A stretch of DNA of 64,000 bases from Chitinophaga pinensis (lineage in GTDB: Bacteria; Bacteroidota; Bacteroidia; Chitinophagales; UBA10324): the NCBI GenBank assembly GCA_945892775.1, contig CAMDDP010000001.1, positions 124,001-188,000 on the forward strand, read 5' to 3'. The notes under the pieces are model-generated. The model was not told where the DNA came from. It saw only the letters and a program-made list of their open reading frames with translations, and made no database searches. Position numbers and translations under genes: made by a program. Below are positions 35,028-44,676 of this stretch, one piece after another (within the stretch, counting starts at the first letter, position 1; each line of letters begins with the position of its first letter).

Positions 35028-36971
35028 TCAAAAGTTGAAGAAAAATAAAACCACTATCAATCCAAGTATTCCAAATAAAAAAGCCAAAGCATATCCCTGC
35101 ACCTTACCTGATTGTACAGGTTTTATGGTTTCAGAAAATGCTTCGGTAATAAAAGCAGTTGTGTTCACTGAGCCGTTCACTATATTTTTATCAAACCACG
35201 AACTGAAAGCACCCATCACATTGAACAAAATTTTCTGTGAAATGAATTGATACACTTCATCGAAATAAAATTTATGAAAAGCAAAATTGTAGAATCGAGA
35301 AAACATGCTTGAAATTTTATCTGGCAAATTATTTTTCTTCCGATAAAAAATTGTTGCAATAATTATAGCGAAGAGAGATAACCCAATTGCCATCAGTGTT
35401 ATGTTGAGATGAAATTCATTTTCGTATGGCTGTCCATCACTCGTAACCAAATGATGAAACGGAACAAAACCGGCACCTACTGCGCCAAGCATAAGAACGA
35501 GTAAAGGCAATTTCATATTCCACGAACCTTCATCGTGATGATTGTGGGCAAGGTGCGCGGGCGAATATTCTTTATTCCAAAAAGTGAGATAATACAAACG
35601 GAACATATAGAAAGAAGTAAGTCCTGCAGTCAACCACGCGATATAAAAAATAGTTTGGTTATGAGCGAATGCAGCAGCCAAAATTTCTTCCTTACTGAAA
35701 AAGCCACTTAGTGGAGGAATACCAGCAATGGCTAAGCATGCCAACAGAAAACACAGATGCGTGATGGGCATTTTTTTTCTCAATCCTCCCATATCCTTCA
35801 CTTCATTGCTGTGTACATAATGAATTACAGAACCGGCACACAAAAATAAAAGCGCTTTAAAAAATGCATGAGTAAATAAATGAAACATAGAGGCACTGAA
35901 CCCTTCGCCGTTCAAACCACCATACTGTGAAACACCAAGTGATGCCAGCATGTAACCAATTTGCGATATGGTGGAGTAAGCAAGTACGCGCTTAATATCT
36001 GTTTGAGTACAAGCAATAATTGCCGCAAGTGCTGAAGAAATAATTCCGATGTATCCAATTATTTCTAAAAGATGAGGAGAGGAAATTGCATATATTGGAA
36101 ACAACCTCGCAACTAAATACACACCGGCTACTACCATTGTTGCAGCATGAATGAGCGCGGAAACAGGGGTAGGCCCTTCCATTGCATCGGGTAACCAGAT
36201 GTGCAGCGGAAACATTGCCGACTTTCCTGCACCACCAATAAACACCAATGCCAATCCCCATGTGAGAGAACTCACCCCCATAAAACCTGTTAATATTGCA
36301 GATGAATAAAATGTGGTGTCGCTTGTGGTGAGTCTTTTAATGAGTGTTTGAATATCGAGAGTGCCTGCATGAAAGGAAAGAATTAAAATACCAATGAGAA
36401 ATCCTAAATCGGCAAAGCGTGTTACTATGAAAGCTTTTTTTGCTGCAGCAACTGCAGATGGTTTTGTGAAATAATATCCGATGAGCAAGTAGGATGAGAG
36501 GCCAACAAGTTCCCAGAAAAAGTACATCTGGAAAAGATTAGTTGCTATCACTAATCCAAGCATGGAGAAAGTAAATAAATCAAGGAACGAATAATACACT
36601 GCAAATCTCTCTTCACCCTTCATGTAACCCAAACTATAGATGTGCACCATCAGCGAAATGAAAGTGACAACAACTAACATCATCACACTAATTGGGTCAA
36701 GAATAATTCCCATATCAATACTTACACCTGGATAAAATTGGAGCCACTCTAACTTCATTGGAATGATTGCCTGATAAATTCCGTTGGTCATTCCAACAAC
36801 AAAAAAGTAATTGTATGCAACGTTCAGTGATAACAAAGTAGATACACCCAAAATAAAAATTGAAATAAGTCCTGATGCCTTTGGTAAGTGTTTCTTCCCG
36901 AAAAATGTAATGAATAAAAAGGAGAGAAGCGGAAGAAGAGGAATCAGTAAGAGCGTGGATGCATTCAACAT
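35028..36971 (-). CDS. nuoL: NADH-quinone oxidoreductase subunit L
   Basis: Distal antiporter-like subunit of complex I, 647 residues. Family blocks are FFWELVGLSSYLLIGYYF, MFPLHIWLPDAMEGPTPVSA, LIHAATMVVAGVYL, ACTQTDIKRVLAYSTISQIG and FKALLFLCAGSVIH. The C-terminal part (about 540-647) should form the lateral helix and last membrane helix. Length is close to the family's usual 600-650. Confidence 0.97.
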   Translation of the reverse strand: MLNASTLLLIPLLPLLSFLFITFFGKKHLPKASGLISIFILGVSTLLSLNVAYNYFFVVGMTNGIYQAIIPMKLEWLQFYPGVSIDMGIILDPISVMMLVVVTFISLMVHIYSLGYMKGEERFAVYYSFLDLFTFSMLGLVIATNLFQMYFFWELVGLSSYLLIGYYFTKPSAVAAAKKAFIVTRFADLGFLIGILILSFHAGTLDIQTLIKRLTTSDTTFYSSAILTGFMGVSSLTWGLALVFIGGAGKSAMFPLHIWLPDAMEGPTPVSALIHAATMVVAGVYLVARLFPIYAISSPHLLEIIGYIGIISSALAAIIACTQTDIKRVLAYSTISQIGYMLASLGVSQYGGLNGEGFSASMFHLFTHAFFKALLFLCAGSVIHYVHSNEVKDMGGLRKKMPITHLCFLLACLAIAGIPPLSGFFSKEEILAAAFAHNQTIFYIAWLTAGLTSFYMFRLYYLTFWNKEYSPAHLAHNHHDEGSWNMKLPLLVLMLGAVGAGFVPFHHLVTSDGQPYENEFHLNITLMAIGLSLFAIIIATIFYRKKNNLPDKISSMFSRFYNFAFHKFYFDEVYQFISQKILFNVMGAFSSWFDKNIVNGSVNTTAFITEAFSETIKPVQSGKVQGYALAFLFGILGLIVVLFFFNF

Positions 36972-36983
36972 TTTTATTTCAAT

Positions 36984-37298
36984 TTAAAATTTTAGTTCAT
37001 CAGCTTGCTCAGGGTCAATGGATTTTATTTTTCGGTATAGCGAAATAATAATGGCAATGGCAACTGCCGCTTCAGCCGCTGCAATTGTAATGATGAATAG
37101 AGTGAAAATAGCACCATCAATATTCGGATGAAGATATCGGTTGAATGCAACTAGATTAATGTTCACACTATTCAAAATTAACTCTACAGACATCAACATT
37201 GTAATCATGTTTCTTCGGGTGAGAAATCCATAAGCACCAATGAAGAATAAGGCAGTGCTCAGAAAAAGAATATGTGTGAGTGGAATCTGTTCAATCAT
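36984..37298 (-). CDS. nuoK: NADH-quinone oxidoreductase subunit K
   Basis: Small three-helix membrane subunit of 104 residues, the usual size. It shows LFFIGAYGFLTRRNMITMLMSVELILNSVNINLVAF, read here as two helices with the conserved glutamate near residue 36. The second conserved Glu lies in the AAAEAAVAIAI helix. The start overlaps the nuoJ stop by four bases, suggesting coupled translation. Confidence 0.96.
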   Translation of the reverse strand: MIEQIPLTHILFLSTALFFIGAYGFLTRRNMITMLMSVELILNSVNINLVAFNRYLHPNIDGAIFTLFIITIAAAEAAVAIAIIISLYRKIKSIDPEQADELKF

Positions 37299-37810
37299 TT
37301 AGTTCTTGTTTTAATTGCAATAACAATACAACCAACCATAGCTGCTAATAATAAAAAGCTGACCGCTTCGAATGGAAGCAGGTAGCTGCCAACACCTGTA
37401 CTCAACAGGGCACGACCAACGTCAGCTACCTGCATGTTGTTGTTTAGAGCATCACCTGTTTGTTCAAATGAATATTTATTGAGTAACGAAAAGACAAAAG
37501 CAAATCCGACAAAACATCCAGTGAAAGCAAATGCTTCACGAATGCTGACAGGCTCTTCAATCGTATGTCCGGGATTGTGTGTCAAGAAGATGGAAAAAAT
37601 AATCAGTACTACAATTCCACCAACATAAACAATTGTTTGTACCGCCGCAATGAATTCGTACTGCATCCAGTAATACAATGCAGCAATTCCGATTAAAGAA
37701 AGAAGTAATGCAATAGCCGCACGAAATATTTTTCTCGCTGTTACAGCTAGTAACGCTCCTCCGAGAATCATTGATGCAATTATGTAAAACCAAATTTGAT
37801 AAGCTGTCAT
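37295..37810 (-). CDS. nuoJ: NADH-quinone oxidoreductase subunit J
   Basis: Five-helix membrane subunit of 171 residues. The pi-bulge-type helix VQTIVYVGGIVVLIIFSIFL carries the conserved YVGG. The C-terminal helix VSFLLLAAMVGCIVIA is typical. It overlaps nuoK and lies one base after nuoI, forming a tight nuoIJK unit. Confidence 0.95.
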   Translation of the reverse strand: MTAYQIWFYIIASMILGGALLAVTARKIFRAAIALLLSLIGIAALYYWMQYEFIAAVQTIVYVGGIVVLIIFSIFLTHNPGHTIEEPVSIREAFAFTGCFVGFAFVFSLLNKYSFEQTGDALNNNMQVADVGRALLSTGVGSYLLPFEAVSFLLLAAMVGCIVIAIKTRTK

Positions 37811-37811
37811 A

Positions 37812-38288
37812 TTATTCTACTCCGGTCATTATTTTACTTTCTGCTTGATTTAGTACTTTCAATAATTTAGTTCTGTCGAAAACGCTGTGTTCAAAATTAT
37901 TTGCCATGATAATAGCATCAGTTGGACATGCAATAATGCATAAATTACACATCGTGCATGTATCTAAATGATATACAAAAGTGTCAATGGCTTTTTTCTT
38001 TTTACCCTCCTCATTTATTACAAATTTGGTGAGAATTTTTATGGAACCATTCGGACAAGCCAACTCACATGCAGTACATCCTGTGCAACGATGTTCGTTG
38101 CTTTCATTGTGGGGCATTATCACTTCTCCACGAAAACGCTCAGCTAATTTTAAGGTTTCTCTATTATTTGGATAATCTTGTGTTAATGAATCACCGCGCC
38201 GCACGAAGTAAAGTCCGGTCAAGCGCATGCCTGTTGCCAGAGATTTAATTCCATTGTAAATATTTCCGAAGTATTTGCCGAGGGTCAT
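37812..38288 (-). CDS. nuoI: NADH-quinone oxidoreductase subunit I (2x[4Fe-4S])
   Basis: Ferredoxin-like subunit of 158 residues that passes electrons through clusters N6a and N6b toward N2. Two cluster motifs are complete: CTGCTACELACP (about 62-73) and CTMCNLCIIACP (about 104-115). Between nuoG and nuoJ in standard operons, it is here preceded by nuoH with a 58-base gap. With NuoEFG missing from the locus, NuoI is the outermost iron-sulfur protein encoded here. Confidence 0.95.
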   Translation of the reverse strand: MTLGKYFGNIYNGIKSLATGMRLTGLYFVRRGDSLTQDYPNNRETLKLAERFRGEVIMPHNESNEHRCTGCTACELACPNGSIKILTKFVINEEGKKKKAIDTFVYHLDTCTMCNLCIIACPTDAIIMANNFEHSVFDRTKLLKVLNQAESKIMTGVE

Positions 38289-38346
38289 TCTTGTTTTGTT
38301 ATTTTTTACTTCGTTTTTTTACTATTAACCTTTAGTTTTTCATTAT

Positions 38347-39435
38347 TTAAAAGTGCCATCCTAAAATATTCATTAACGCAATCATTAGTAGATTTATCAT
38401 ACTTATTGGCAGTAAGTATTTCCATTCTAGGTCTAGTAATTGATCAACACGCAATCTCGGGAAAGTCCAGCGAAACCACATGATGATAAAGATGATGAAA
38501 AATGTTTTCCCCAAAAACCATAATGGTGATGGTATGTAATCCATTACATTATTAAAAGTTGTCCAGTGACCAATATGAAATGGCATCCAACCTCCAAGAA
38601 ATAATGTTGCAGCCATCGCACACAATACAAACATATTTATGTATTCAGCTAAAAAAAACATGGCGAACTTCATTCCTGAATATTCAGTATGAAATCCTGC
38701 GGTGAGTTCTGATTCTGCTTCTGCTAAATCAAACGGTGCACGATTTAATTCAGCCGTTGCAGCGATAATAAAAATTATAAACGCAACGATAACAGGAAGG
38801 TGCCCTTTAAAAATCCACCAGCCATCTGCCTGTGAATTTACTATTTCACTCATCTGCATGCTTCCTGCTAGCACAACAATACTAATAATACATAAGCCTG
38901 CACTTAACTCATAACTCACTATTTGTGCGCCACTGCGCATGGCACCAAGCATTGAATATTTATTATTGCTGCTCCATCCTGCAATTAAAATTCCGATTAC
39001 ACCAAGTGAAGTAATACTTGTTATATATAAAACACCAATATTTAAATCCCATAACACTAATCCGTTACCAAATGCAATTGGAGCAAGTGCCATTATGCAA
39101 GTACTCAACACAATATATGGTGCAAGATTAAACATGAGTTTGTCGGCCCCATTCGGTGTAATGCCTTCTTTTAGAACTAATTTTAATACATCGGCAACTA
39201 CTTGTCCTGTTCCATAAATCCCTACACGATTGGGCCCTTCGCGTAATTGCATATAGGCAGCAACTTTTCTTTCTGTATAAATAAGTACCATTGCAAGAAC
39301 AGCTACAAAAGTTACAATAAGTAAACCTATTAGTACTAATTCGGTTGTTAAAACAAATTCTTCAGACATATGCGCTGAAAGAAAAGAATGAATTTTATCT
39401 GTAAGTAAAGTAAAATTATAAATACTTAAAATCAT
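38347..39435 (-). CDS. nuoH: NADH-quinone oxidoreductase subunit H
   Basis: Membrane subunit that forms the quinone tunnel with NuoB and NuoD; 362 residues and about eight helices. Signature segments are YTERKVAAYMQLREGPNRVG, the SYELSAG and NRAPFDLAEAESELTAGFHTEYSGM-type block (Glu-rich, about residues 240-265) and MWFRWTFPRLRVDQLLDLEWK, seen near the C terminus. Start at ATG 39435; an in-frame TTG nine bases earlier is also possible. It is the first gene of the nuoHIJKLMN block. Confidence 0.95.
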   Translation of the reverse strand: MILSIYNFTLLTDKIHSFLSAHMSEEFVLTTELVLIGLLIVTFVAVLAMVLIYTERKVAAYMQLREGPNRVGIYGTGQVVADVLKLVLKEGITPNGADKLMFNLAPYIVLSTCIMALAPIAFGNGLVLWDLNIGVLYITSITSLGVIGILIAGWSSNNKYSMLGAMRSGAQIVSYELSAGLCIISIVVLAGSMQMSEIVNSQADGWWIFKGHLPVIVAFIIFIIAATAELNRAPFDLAEAESELTAGFHTEYSGMKFAMFFLAEYINMFVLCAMAATLFLGGWMPFHIGHWTTFNNVMDYIPSPLWFLGKTFFIIFIIMWFRWTFPRLRVDQLLDLEWKYLLPISMINLLMIALMNILGWHF

Positions 39436-39567
39436 CGTGGTCAAATATGCACTTGAAAAATTAATTTCTATGCCATTAATAACAGTAGTGTGGAAAAGAA
39501 ACTATTAGTCAATTAATACGATAATATTTCAACTCAAAATTAAATTCCAAGGAAACAAGAAAAACCG

Positions 39568-40020
39568 TTAAATAATTTTCTTAACTTTTATGGCATTTAA
39601 TCCCTTGGGTCCATTTTCAGTTTCAAAATTAACCCTGTCATTTTCTTTAATCGGCTCGGTTAATTGACTGTTATGAACGAAAATGCTTTCTTCTGAAGAA
39701 ACATCTTTTATAAATCCAAATCCTTTTTCAGTATTGAAGAATGAAACGACACCAGTTCTTTTTGATAGTTGTTCTCTTGCTTCCTGTTTAGGAACACCAA
39801 TCTGAATGTCGGCAGCAGAAATTTTTCTTTTCTTTAATGGGTCGGGTGGAGTAGAAGAAATATTTCCGTATTCATCTACATATGCCATCATCTCATCTAA
39901 TGACTTTCCTTTTGTAGCGTTTGCTTTGCGCTCTTGCATCTTCTCAGCTTTTTCCTGTCGCTGTTTACGCTTGTTTTTTTCTTTGTCTTTCTTGCCGAAT
40001 GTTTCTTGCGATTTCGCCAT
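39568..40020 (-). CDS. Cold-shock-domain protein with basic N-terminal extension
   Basis: A 150-residue cytoplasmic nucleic-acid-binding protein. Residues 1-40 are highly charged Lys/Glu/Arg and probably a helix or coiled coil. Residues about 88-150 are a cold-shock domain with RNP1 KGFGFIKD and RNP2 SIFVHNSQL. The linker contains YVDEYGNISSTPPDP, which I have seen in similar Bacteroidota proteins. It lies upstream of nuoH on the same strand with a 133-base gap, and is not related to complex I by function. Confidence 0.85.
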   Translation of the reverse strand: MAKSQETFGKKDKEKNKRKQRQEKAEKMQERKANATKGKSLDEMMAYVDEYGNISSTPPDPLKKRKISAADIQIGVPKQEAREQLSKRTGVVSFFNTEKGFGFIKDVSSEESIFVHNSQLTEPIKENDRVNFETENGPKGLNAIKVKKII

Positions 40021-40473
40021 AGTCTCTATCTTGAATTATTTTGTATGCTACAAAGGTGAACAATTTATATTATAGTTTTCAAATTGATGTGCACTAATGA
40101 ATAGGTCTAGATTTTTATTGATAAATCGGAACGGTTTTAAATTGAGTTGTTGCAATTAAAGTAGCAGTAGTTCCGCTTAAACACAACCGGTGGAACATGG
40201 AGTGTGGGTGGCCTGATAAAATGATGCGCTGAAAAACAAAATTATTAAGCAGAGCTTAATAAGAAATCTATTTGAGATTTTTTATTGGTTTTATTATATT
40301 TTGTTTTGAACAATATCTATAGTTAAACATGTTTTTTTACAAACAAAATATTCTTTTTTACCAATGCGTTATTTTAGTTGTTAATTCTTTTTCAATATGT
40401 ATGATATGGGTACAGGTTAGAAATGTAATAGCTTTCAACATTTAGGAAGAACTATTTTTTAATACATGGTTTA
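40021..40473. other. Gene-free stretch with a perfect palindrome
   Basis: About 450 AT-rich bases without a supported ORF. TTATTAAGC (40242-40250) and GCTTAATAA (40254-40262) form a perfect 9-bp inverted repeat with a three-base centre. No T run follows closely, so an operator is as likely as a terminator. Confidence 0.45.
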
Positions 40474-40878
40474 TTAGAATAATTTTATTTTGTACTTCAA
40501 CGCCATTTTTTCAATTTGTTCTTGTTGAATATGGTGAATGTTTTTATTAGAATGATAATTCTCTACTGTTACAACAAATAATTTATACTTGTACTTCCTA
40601 GCCATTTTAAAATAGGGTTCTATTTCCCATCCTATTGTAAATGTGTTGGCCACAAAAACTTTTTCGCAGTTTTTTGATAGTTGGTTTTTTGTTTCTTCCT
40701 CACATTGCTTGTAGGCAAGGTGATTTTTATCAAATTCGAATTTGTATACTGAAGTTTCTGTATTTGTAAAGAAATCATCAATACTAAAAATGGGGTATTT
40801 CCCATCTTCACATAACACATTTGCCAAGCTGGATTTGCCACTACCTGGCAACCCTCGTAGAAGTATAAGTGAGTTCAT
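40474..40878 (-). CDS. Small P-loop kinase/ATPase-like protein
   Basis: A 134-residue soluble protein. Its N terminus LILLRGLPGSGKSSLANVL has a complete Walker A motif. FSIDDFF supplies a likely Walker B-type Asp pair after strand 2, and a VFVANTF strand follows. This resembles short P-loop kinases of the zeta-toxin/polynucleotide-kinase-like group. The natural substrate is unknown. No partner antitoxin is visible beside it, so I do not call it a toxin. Confidence 0.7.
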   Translation of the reverse strand: MNSLILLRGLPGSGKSSLANVLCEDGKYPIFSIDDFFTNTETSVYKFEFDKNHLAYKQCEEETKNQLSKNCEKVFVANTFTIGWEIEPYFKMARKYKYKLFVVTVENYHSNKNIHHIQQEQIEKMALKYKIKLF

Positions 40879-41014
40879 ATTTTATTGAATGAGTGATTGT
40901 GATGAGTTAAAAATTGTTGCAATTTAATTTCAATATGGTATCAATAAAATTTCACATCTATTTTTTAATAAGATTTTATTTGTATCCTTATCTCGGTTCG
41001 TAAAATAAATTAAA

Positions 41015-42241
41015 ATGAAAAAACTAAATCTGACAAGTCAAATTATTATTGCCATGGTGCTTGGCATTGCAATAGGCCAGTGGTATCGGAGTACTCATAT
41101 TGATGTTGAGGAACAAAAAATATTTGCCTCGAACATGCAAATTCTCAGCGATATTTTTCTTCGATTGGTGAAGATGATTATTGCTCCGTTGGTATTCAGT
41201 TTGCTTTTAACAGGCATTGCTAAAGTAGGGGATTTTAAGAGTGTTGGACGAATTGGTTTAAAAACTATCACTTACTTTATGGCTGCTACAATATTGGCTT
41301 TGCTAACCGGATTAGTAATTGTAAATGTATTTGAGCCTGGTAAGGCATTGCATTTAACTACTACTTTTAATTCAGTAGGGTCCATAAGCGCGAATGGTTT
41401 TAATATTCATGAATTTATTACTCATGTTTTTCCTGATAGCATAGTGAATGTTATGGCAACAAATCAGATTTTGCCAATCATTGTTTTTGTCATTTTCTTC
41501 GCGGTGGCCACTGCTGCCATAGGCGAACGGGGGAAAGTGATAATAGATTTCTTTGATGCTGTAGGTCATGTAATGTTAAAGGTTACAGGTTATGTAATGA
41601 AACTAGCTCCCCTTGGTGTACTGGGCGCAACCGCTGCAGTAATTACACAACAAGGGATTGGAATTTTATCAGGTTACGCAGGAATTATACTTTGTTTTTT
41701 TGGTGGATTAATATTTTTTGTTTTCGTTATTCTTTTGGGAATTTGTTTGGTATTGGGAATTCCATTTTTTAAATTGCTTGCTCATGTTCGTGAGCCAATG
41801 TTACTTGCATTTACAACAGCAAGTAGCGAAGCTGCAATGCCTAAAGTTATTTTAGGATTGGAACGATTCGGTATCAGTAACCGCATTGTCAGTTTTGTTC
41901 TACCCTTGGGATATTCATTTAACTTAGATGGGAGTATAATGTACATGATTTTTGCAACTATAAGTATTGCACAAGCTTATGGAATGGATATTTCCTTTAC
42001 TCAGCAGATCAGTATGATGTTAATACTAATGATTACAAGTAAGGGTGTTGCAGGGGTGCCTAGGGCAAGTCTGGTTGTAATTGCAAGTCTGTTAACTATG
42101 TTTAACATACCCGCTGAAGGGCTAACTTTATTATTGGCTATTGATTGGCTACTTGATATGGGGCGTGCCTGTACCAATGTTATTGGTAATGCGGTTGCCA
42201 CTTGTGTAGTTAGTAAGTGGGAAGGTGAGAATTACCAATAA
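41015..42241 (+). CDS. Dicarboxylate/amino acid:cation symporter (DAACS family)
   Basis: Inner-membrane secondary transporter of 408 residues with about eight helices and two re-entrant loops. The substrate and ion-binding segments are clear: TTASSEAAMPKV-like serine-rich loop, LPLGYSFNLDGSIMYMIFA, TSKGVAGVPRASLVV and DWLLDMGRACTNVIGNAVAT. These match GltP/DctA-type carriers for glutamate, aspartate or C4-dicarboxylates; which one cannot be decided by eye. Single gene on the plus strand between the two nuo blocks. Confidence 0.93.
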   Translation: MKKLNLTSQIIIAMVLGIAIGQWYRSTHIDVEEQKIFASNMQILSDIFLRLVKMIIAPLVFSLLLTGIAKVGDFKSVGRIGLKTITYFMAATILALLTGLVIVNVFEPGKALHLTTTFNSVGSISANGFNIHEFITHVFPDSIVNVMATNQILPIIVFVIFFAVATAAIGERGKVIIDFFDAVGHVMLKVTGYVMKLAPLGVLGATAAVITQQGIGILSGYAGIILCFFGGLIFFVFVILLGICLVLGIPFFKLLAHVREPMLLAFTTASSEAAMPKVILGLERFGISNRIVSFVLPLGYSFNLDGSIMYMIFATISIAQAYGMDISFTQQISMMLILMITSKGVAGVPRASLVVIASLLTMFNIPAEGLTLLLAIDWLLDMGRACTNVIGNAVATCVVSKWEGENYQ

Positions 42242-42306
42242 GGATATTTTTATATAAAAAATATATCCAGTAATCTGAATCTGAATAAAGTATAGATTTT
42301 GATTCG

Positions 42307-42525
42307 TTAAATTCTAACAGGTAGAATTTTTTCTGTAATCCATTTCCCGTTTACATGCTCACCCCAAATAATCACATCTTTATTTTTTTCATAAACACGC
42401 TTTGCTTCCAGCATAGCTTTTTTGTCGATGCAATAAATTTTCACTCCGTTCTTAGAGCCCTTATTGCAAACTTCAATGTAAAATCCGTCTTTAAATTTTT
42501 TCGGTACTGTAGGTGGTCTTCCCAT
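42307..42525 (-). CDS. Small conserved protein of unknown function
   Basis: A 72-residue basic protein starting MGRPPTVPKKFKDGFYIEV. It contains the block VKIYCIDKKAMLEAKRVYEK followed by GEHVNGKW. I have an impression of similar small proteins in other Bacteroidota but know no function. No signal peptide or metal motif. The codon use and composition look protein-like, and the short length fits a stand-alone domain. Confidence 0.6.
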   Translation of the reverse strand: MGRPPTVPKKFKDGFYIEVCNKGSKNGVKIYCIDKKAMLEAKRVYEKNKDVIIWGEHVNGKWITEKILPVRI

Positions 42526-42715
42526 TACTTTAAACTTTATTGATTAGTTGTCGCAATGATAAAATATTTTTTTTAAAAACTATTATTTCAATTCACAGGC
42601 ATTTAAACAGGTCGAAATCGTGTTATATGCTGTTTTTGAATTCAATAGGGCAAAATTTTAGACGAAATTCCTTTTCTTTATGTTTGAACCGCTTAGAATT
42701 TCTAATAATTAAGCA

Positions 42716-43141
42716 ATGAAAAATTTCAATCACAAAACTCAAATTCAAATTCGATTTGTTGATATGGATATGATGGGCCATGCAAATAATTCTGTTTATT
42801 CTAATTATATTGAATATGCCCGAATGAAATATTTTGATGATGTGGTTGCTGAAGAAGGTCTTTGGAGTAAATCTGACGGGCTAATTATCGCTCGTTTGGA
42901 AATTGATTTTCGTAGGCCAATAGTCTTTGGGGATAACATATTTGTTTACACTCGTTGCATTCGAATTGGTAATAAAAGTTTTGATATGGAATGTGTAATA
43001 GTAAGAAACACCAACGATAAGGAAGAGGTTATTGCTGAAACAAAAGCTGTAATTGTTTGCTTTGATTACAAAGTTAATAAAACGATAGTCATATCTGAGG
43101 AACGAAAAAAGAAAATTGCTCAATACGAAAATTATATCTAA
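42716..43141 (+). CDS. Acyl-CoA thioesterase, 4-hydroxybenzoyl-CoA/YbgC-like
   Basis: A 141-residue hotdog-fold thioesterase that hydrolyses acyl-CoA esters. The active-site segment IRFVDMDMMGHANNSVYSNYIEYAR has the conserved Asp of the D-x-[MD]-x-G-H-[AV]-N-N motif near residue 17. The later LIIARLEIDFRRPIVFGD matches the central helix and strands. Substrate is not determinable. It lies between two convergent or divergent neighbours, with the T9SS protein gene facing it from the right. Confidence 0.85.
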   Translation: MKNFNHKTQIQIRFVDMDMMGHANNSVYSNYIEYARMKYFDDVVAEEGLWSKSDGLIIARLEIDFRRPIVFGDNIFVYTRCIRIGNKSFDMECVIVRNTNDKEEVIAETKAVIVCFDYKVNKTIVISEERKKKIAQYENYI

Positions 43142-43143
43142 TT

Positions 43144-43210
43144 AATTGTATTCCCGTTCAATAATTAAAGCATAAGTTGCCGTTTTAAGGGCAAATACAG
43201 GAATACAATT
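43144..43210. repeat. Inverted repeat between convergent genes
   Basis: AATTGTATTCC (43144-43154) and GGAATACAATT (43200-43210) are an exact 11-bp inverted repeat with 45 bases between the arms. It may fold in the overlapping 3' ends of the thioesterase and T9SS transcripts. There is no T run on either side. Confidence 0.4.
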
Positions 43211-43215
43211 GAAAG

Positions 43216-44676
43216 TTATTCTTTTATTATTTTCTTATTGAGAATGTTATTTCCAGCCTTATCTAGTAGAGAAATGAAATAAATTCCTGAAGTAAAATCT
43301 TTCATTGAAAGAGTCTGCCTTGTTGAATTTAATATTTCTGTTTTTAGTCTTCTGCCAAATAAATCTGAAATAACAATTACGGGTTCATCGAATAAAAAAT
43401 TATTAATTGTCAACTCATTTATTACCGGATTCGGATAAATTGAAAAATCACTTTCTTTAATATTAAATACTGAAACAGTTTGAGGATTTAGGTTTACAAC
43501 GAAAGTATCGGAGAACATACAGGAGTCAACATTGGCCGGTGAAAGGTTTGTAGCTCTCATTAAAAAATGCAATAAATAATTGGGTGGTATTGGATTGTTT
43601 ACAACAAAGTAGCATTTAGCAGGAACTTCAACACCGGGATTCCAGGCTGAAGTAATAACCTGGAATTGTTGACTACTAGTTTCAATACTCATACCAATTG
43701 GCAACGGATCAAGAAAAACATATTTCATTAGGGGATATGCAAATCCATAATTACTTGTGTTTTTAAATACAACTCTGATCATAGAATCGGTACCAGCAAC
43801 AAAGCCATCATCAGCACCCCAACTTATACTATCAGTTAATAAAGCAAGCGGAACATCGTTGCAAACTGTAATACTTGTTGCAAGAGCAAAACTTTGAAAC
43901 ACCACATTGTTTCCGCTCGTACTGCTGTTTGGAACGGCTAGTGTATCAGTATAAATATTGTAATAAATATCAGCCGGGCTGAATAACCCGGTCATTACAG
44001 TTGATTGTGATGAGAAATCATTATTGAATTTTACAACTGAAGAAGCGCCCCAATTCGATACATAAAAATTTCCTGCACCGTCTTCTGCAATACCATCACA
44101 ACTACTTAATGTAGTAGTTGCTAAAGTAGAAACTGAAGAGTCTGCTAACGAAACAGCTTTTATTGCAACACTTCCCCCCCAACTAACAAAAACTAATCGG
44201 TTTTGTCCTTCGTCCCAGATAATTCCGTTTGGGCTTGCGGGTAATAATGATGAAGGAACAAATACATTGTATGTACTATTTGTAAAATTAATCCGATAGA
44301 TTTTTTTCGCACTGAAATCTGTAGCATACAAATTTCCGTTGTTATCATGTGTAATTCCATTTAAGAAAGTTGCACCTAAATTCAGATTAAAAATTTGAGT
44401 TCCTGACATATTATAGCCATAAATTTTTCCGCCGCAACAAGCATAAAGGTTTCCCCAAGCCATTTCCAGTCCGTACGGATTTGGTGAAATACCTGATGCG
44501 AAAATTGATAAATTACCTGAGGCATCACGCGCCAGAATTTGTCCGTTATTTTTATTGGAAATTAAATAACGGTTTCCGGTTGGATCGTATTCCACACTTT
44601 CAGGACCATTGTAAGTTTGAGCAACGGCAGAAATTGTTATTGATAATAAAAGTAAAATTGAAATTAAATTTTTCAT
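43216..44676 (-). CDS. Secreted beta-propeller protein with T9SS type A sorting domain
   Basis: A 486-residue exported protein with a Sec signal (residues 1-19, ending AVAQ). The first 270 residues contain repeated strands such as GITHDNNGNLYATDF and GIAEDGAGNFYVSNWG, typical of NHL/SMP-30-like propellers. The middle has a DUF11-like beta-sandwich region (about 295-395). The C terminus SIYPNPVINELTI, followed by FGRRL and a final GIYFISLL, is a type A sorting signal for T9SS export and surface attachment. The ligand is unknown. Confidence 0.88.
   Translation of the reverse strand: MKNLISILLLLSITISAVAQTYNGPESVEYDPTGNRYLISNKNNGQILARDASGNLSIFASGISPNPYGLEMAWGNLYACCGGKIYGYNMSGTQIFNLNLGATFLNGITHDNNGNLYATDFSAKKIYRINFTNSTYNVFVPSSLLPASPNGIIWDEGQNRLVFVSWGGSVAIKAVSLADSSVSTLATTTLSSCDGIAEDGAGNFYVSNWGASSVVKFNNDFSSQSTVMTGLFSPADIYYNIYTDTLAVPNSSTSGNNVVFQSFALATSITVCNDVPLALLTDSISWGADDGFVAGTDSMIRVVFKNTSNYGFAYPLMKYVFLDPLPIGMSIETSSQQFQVITSAWNPGVEVPAKCYFVVNNPIPPNYLLHFLMRATNLSPANVDSCMFSDTFVVNLNPQTVSVFNIKESDFSIYPNPVINELTINNFLFDEPVIVISDLFGRRLKTEILNSTRQTLSMKDFTSGIYFISLLDKAGNNILNKKIIKE

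Noticed and set aside
40474-40878. Zeta-type toxin with an antitoxin
   Set aside because: The protein is too short and no antitoxin-sized gene is adjacent.
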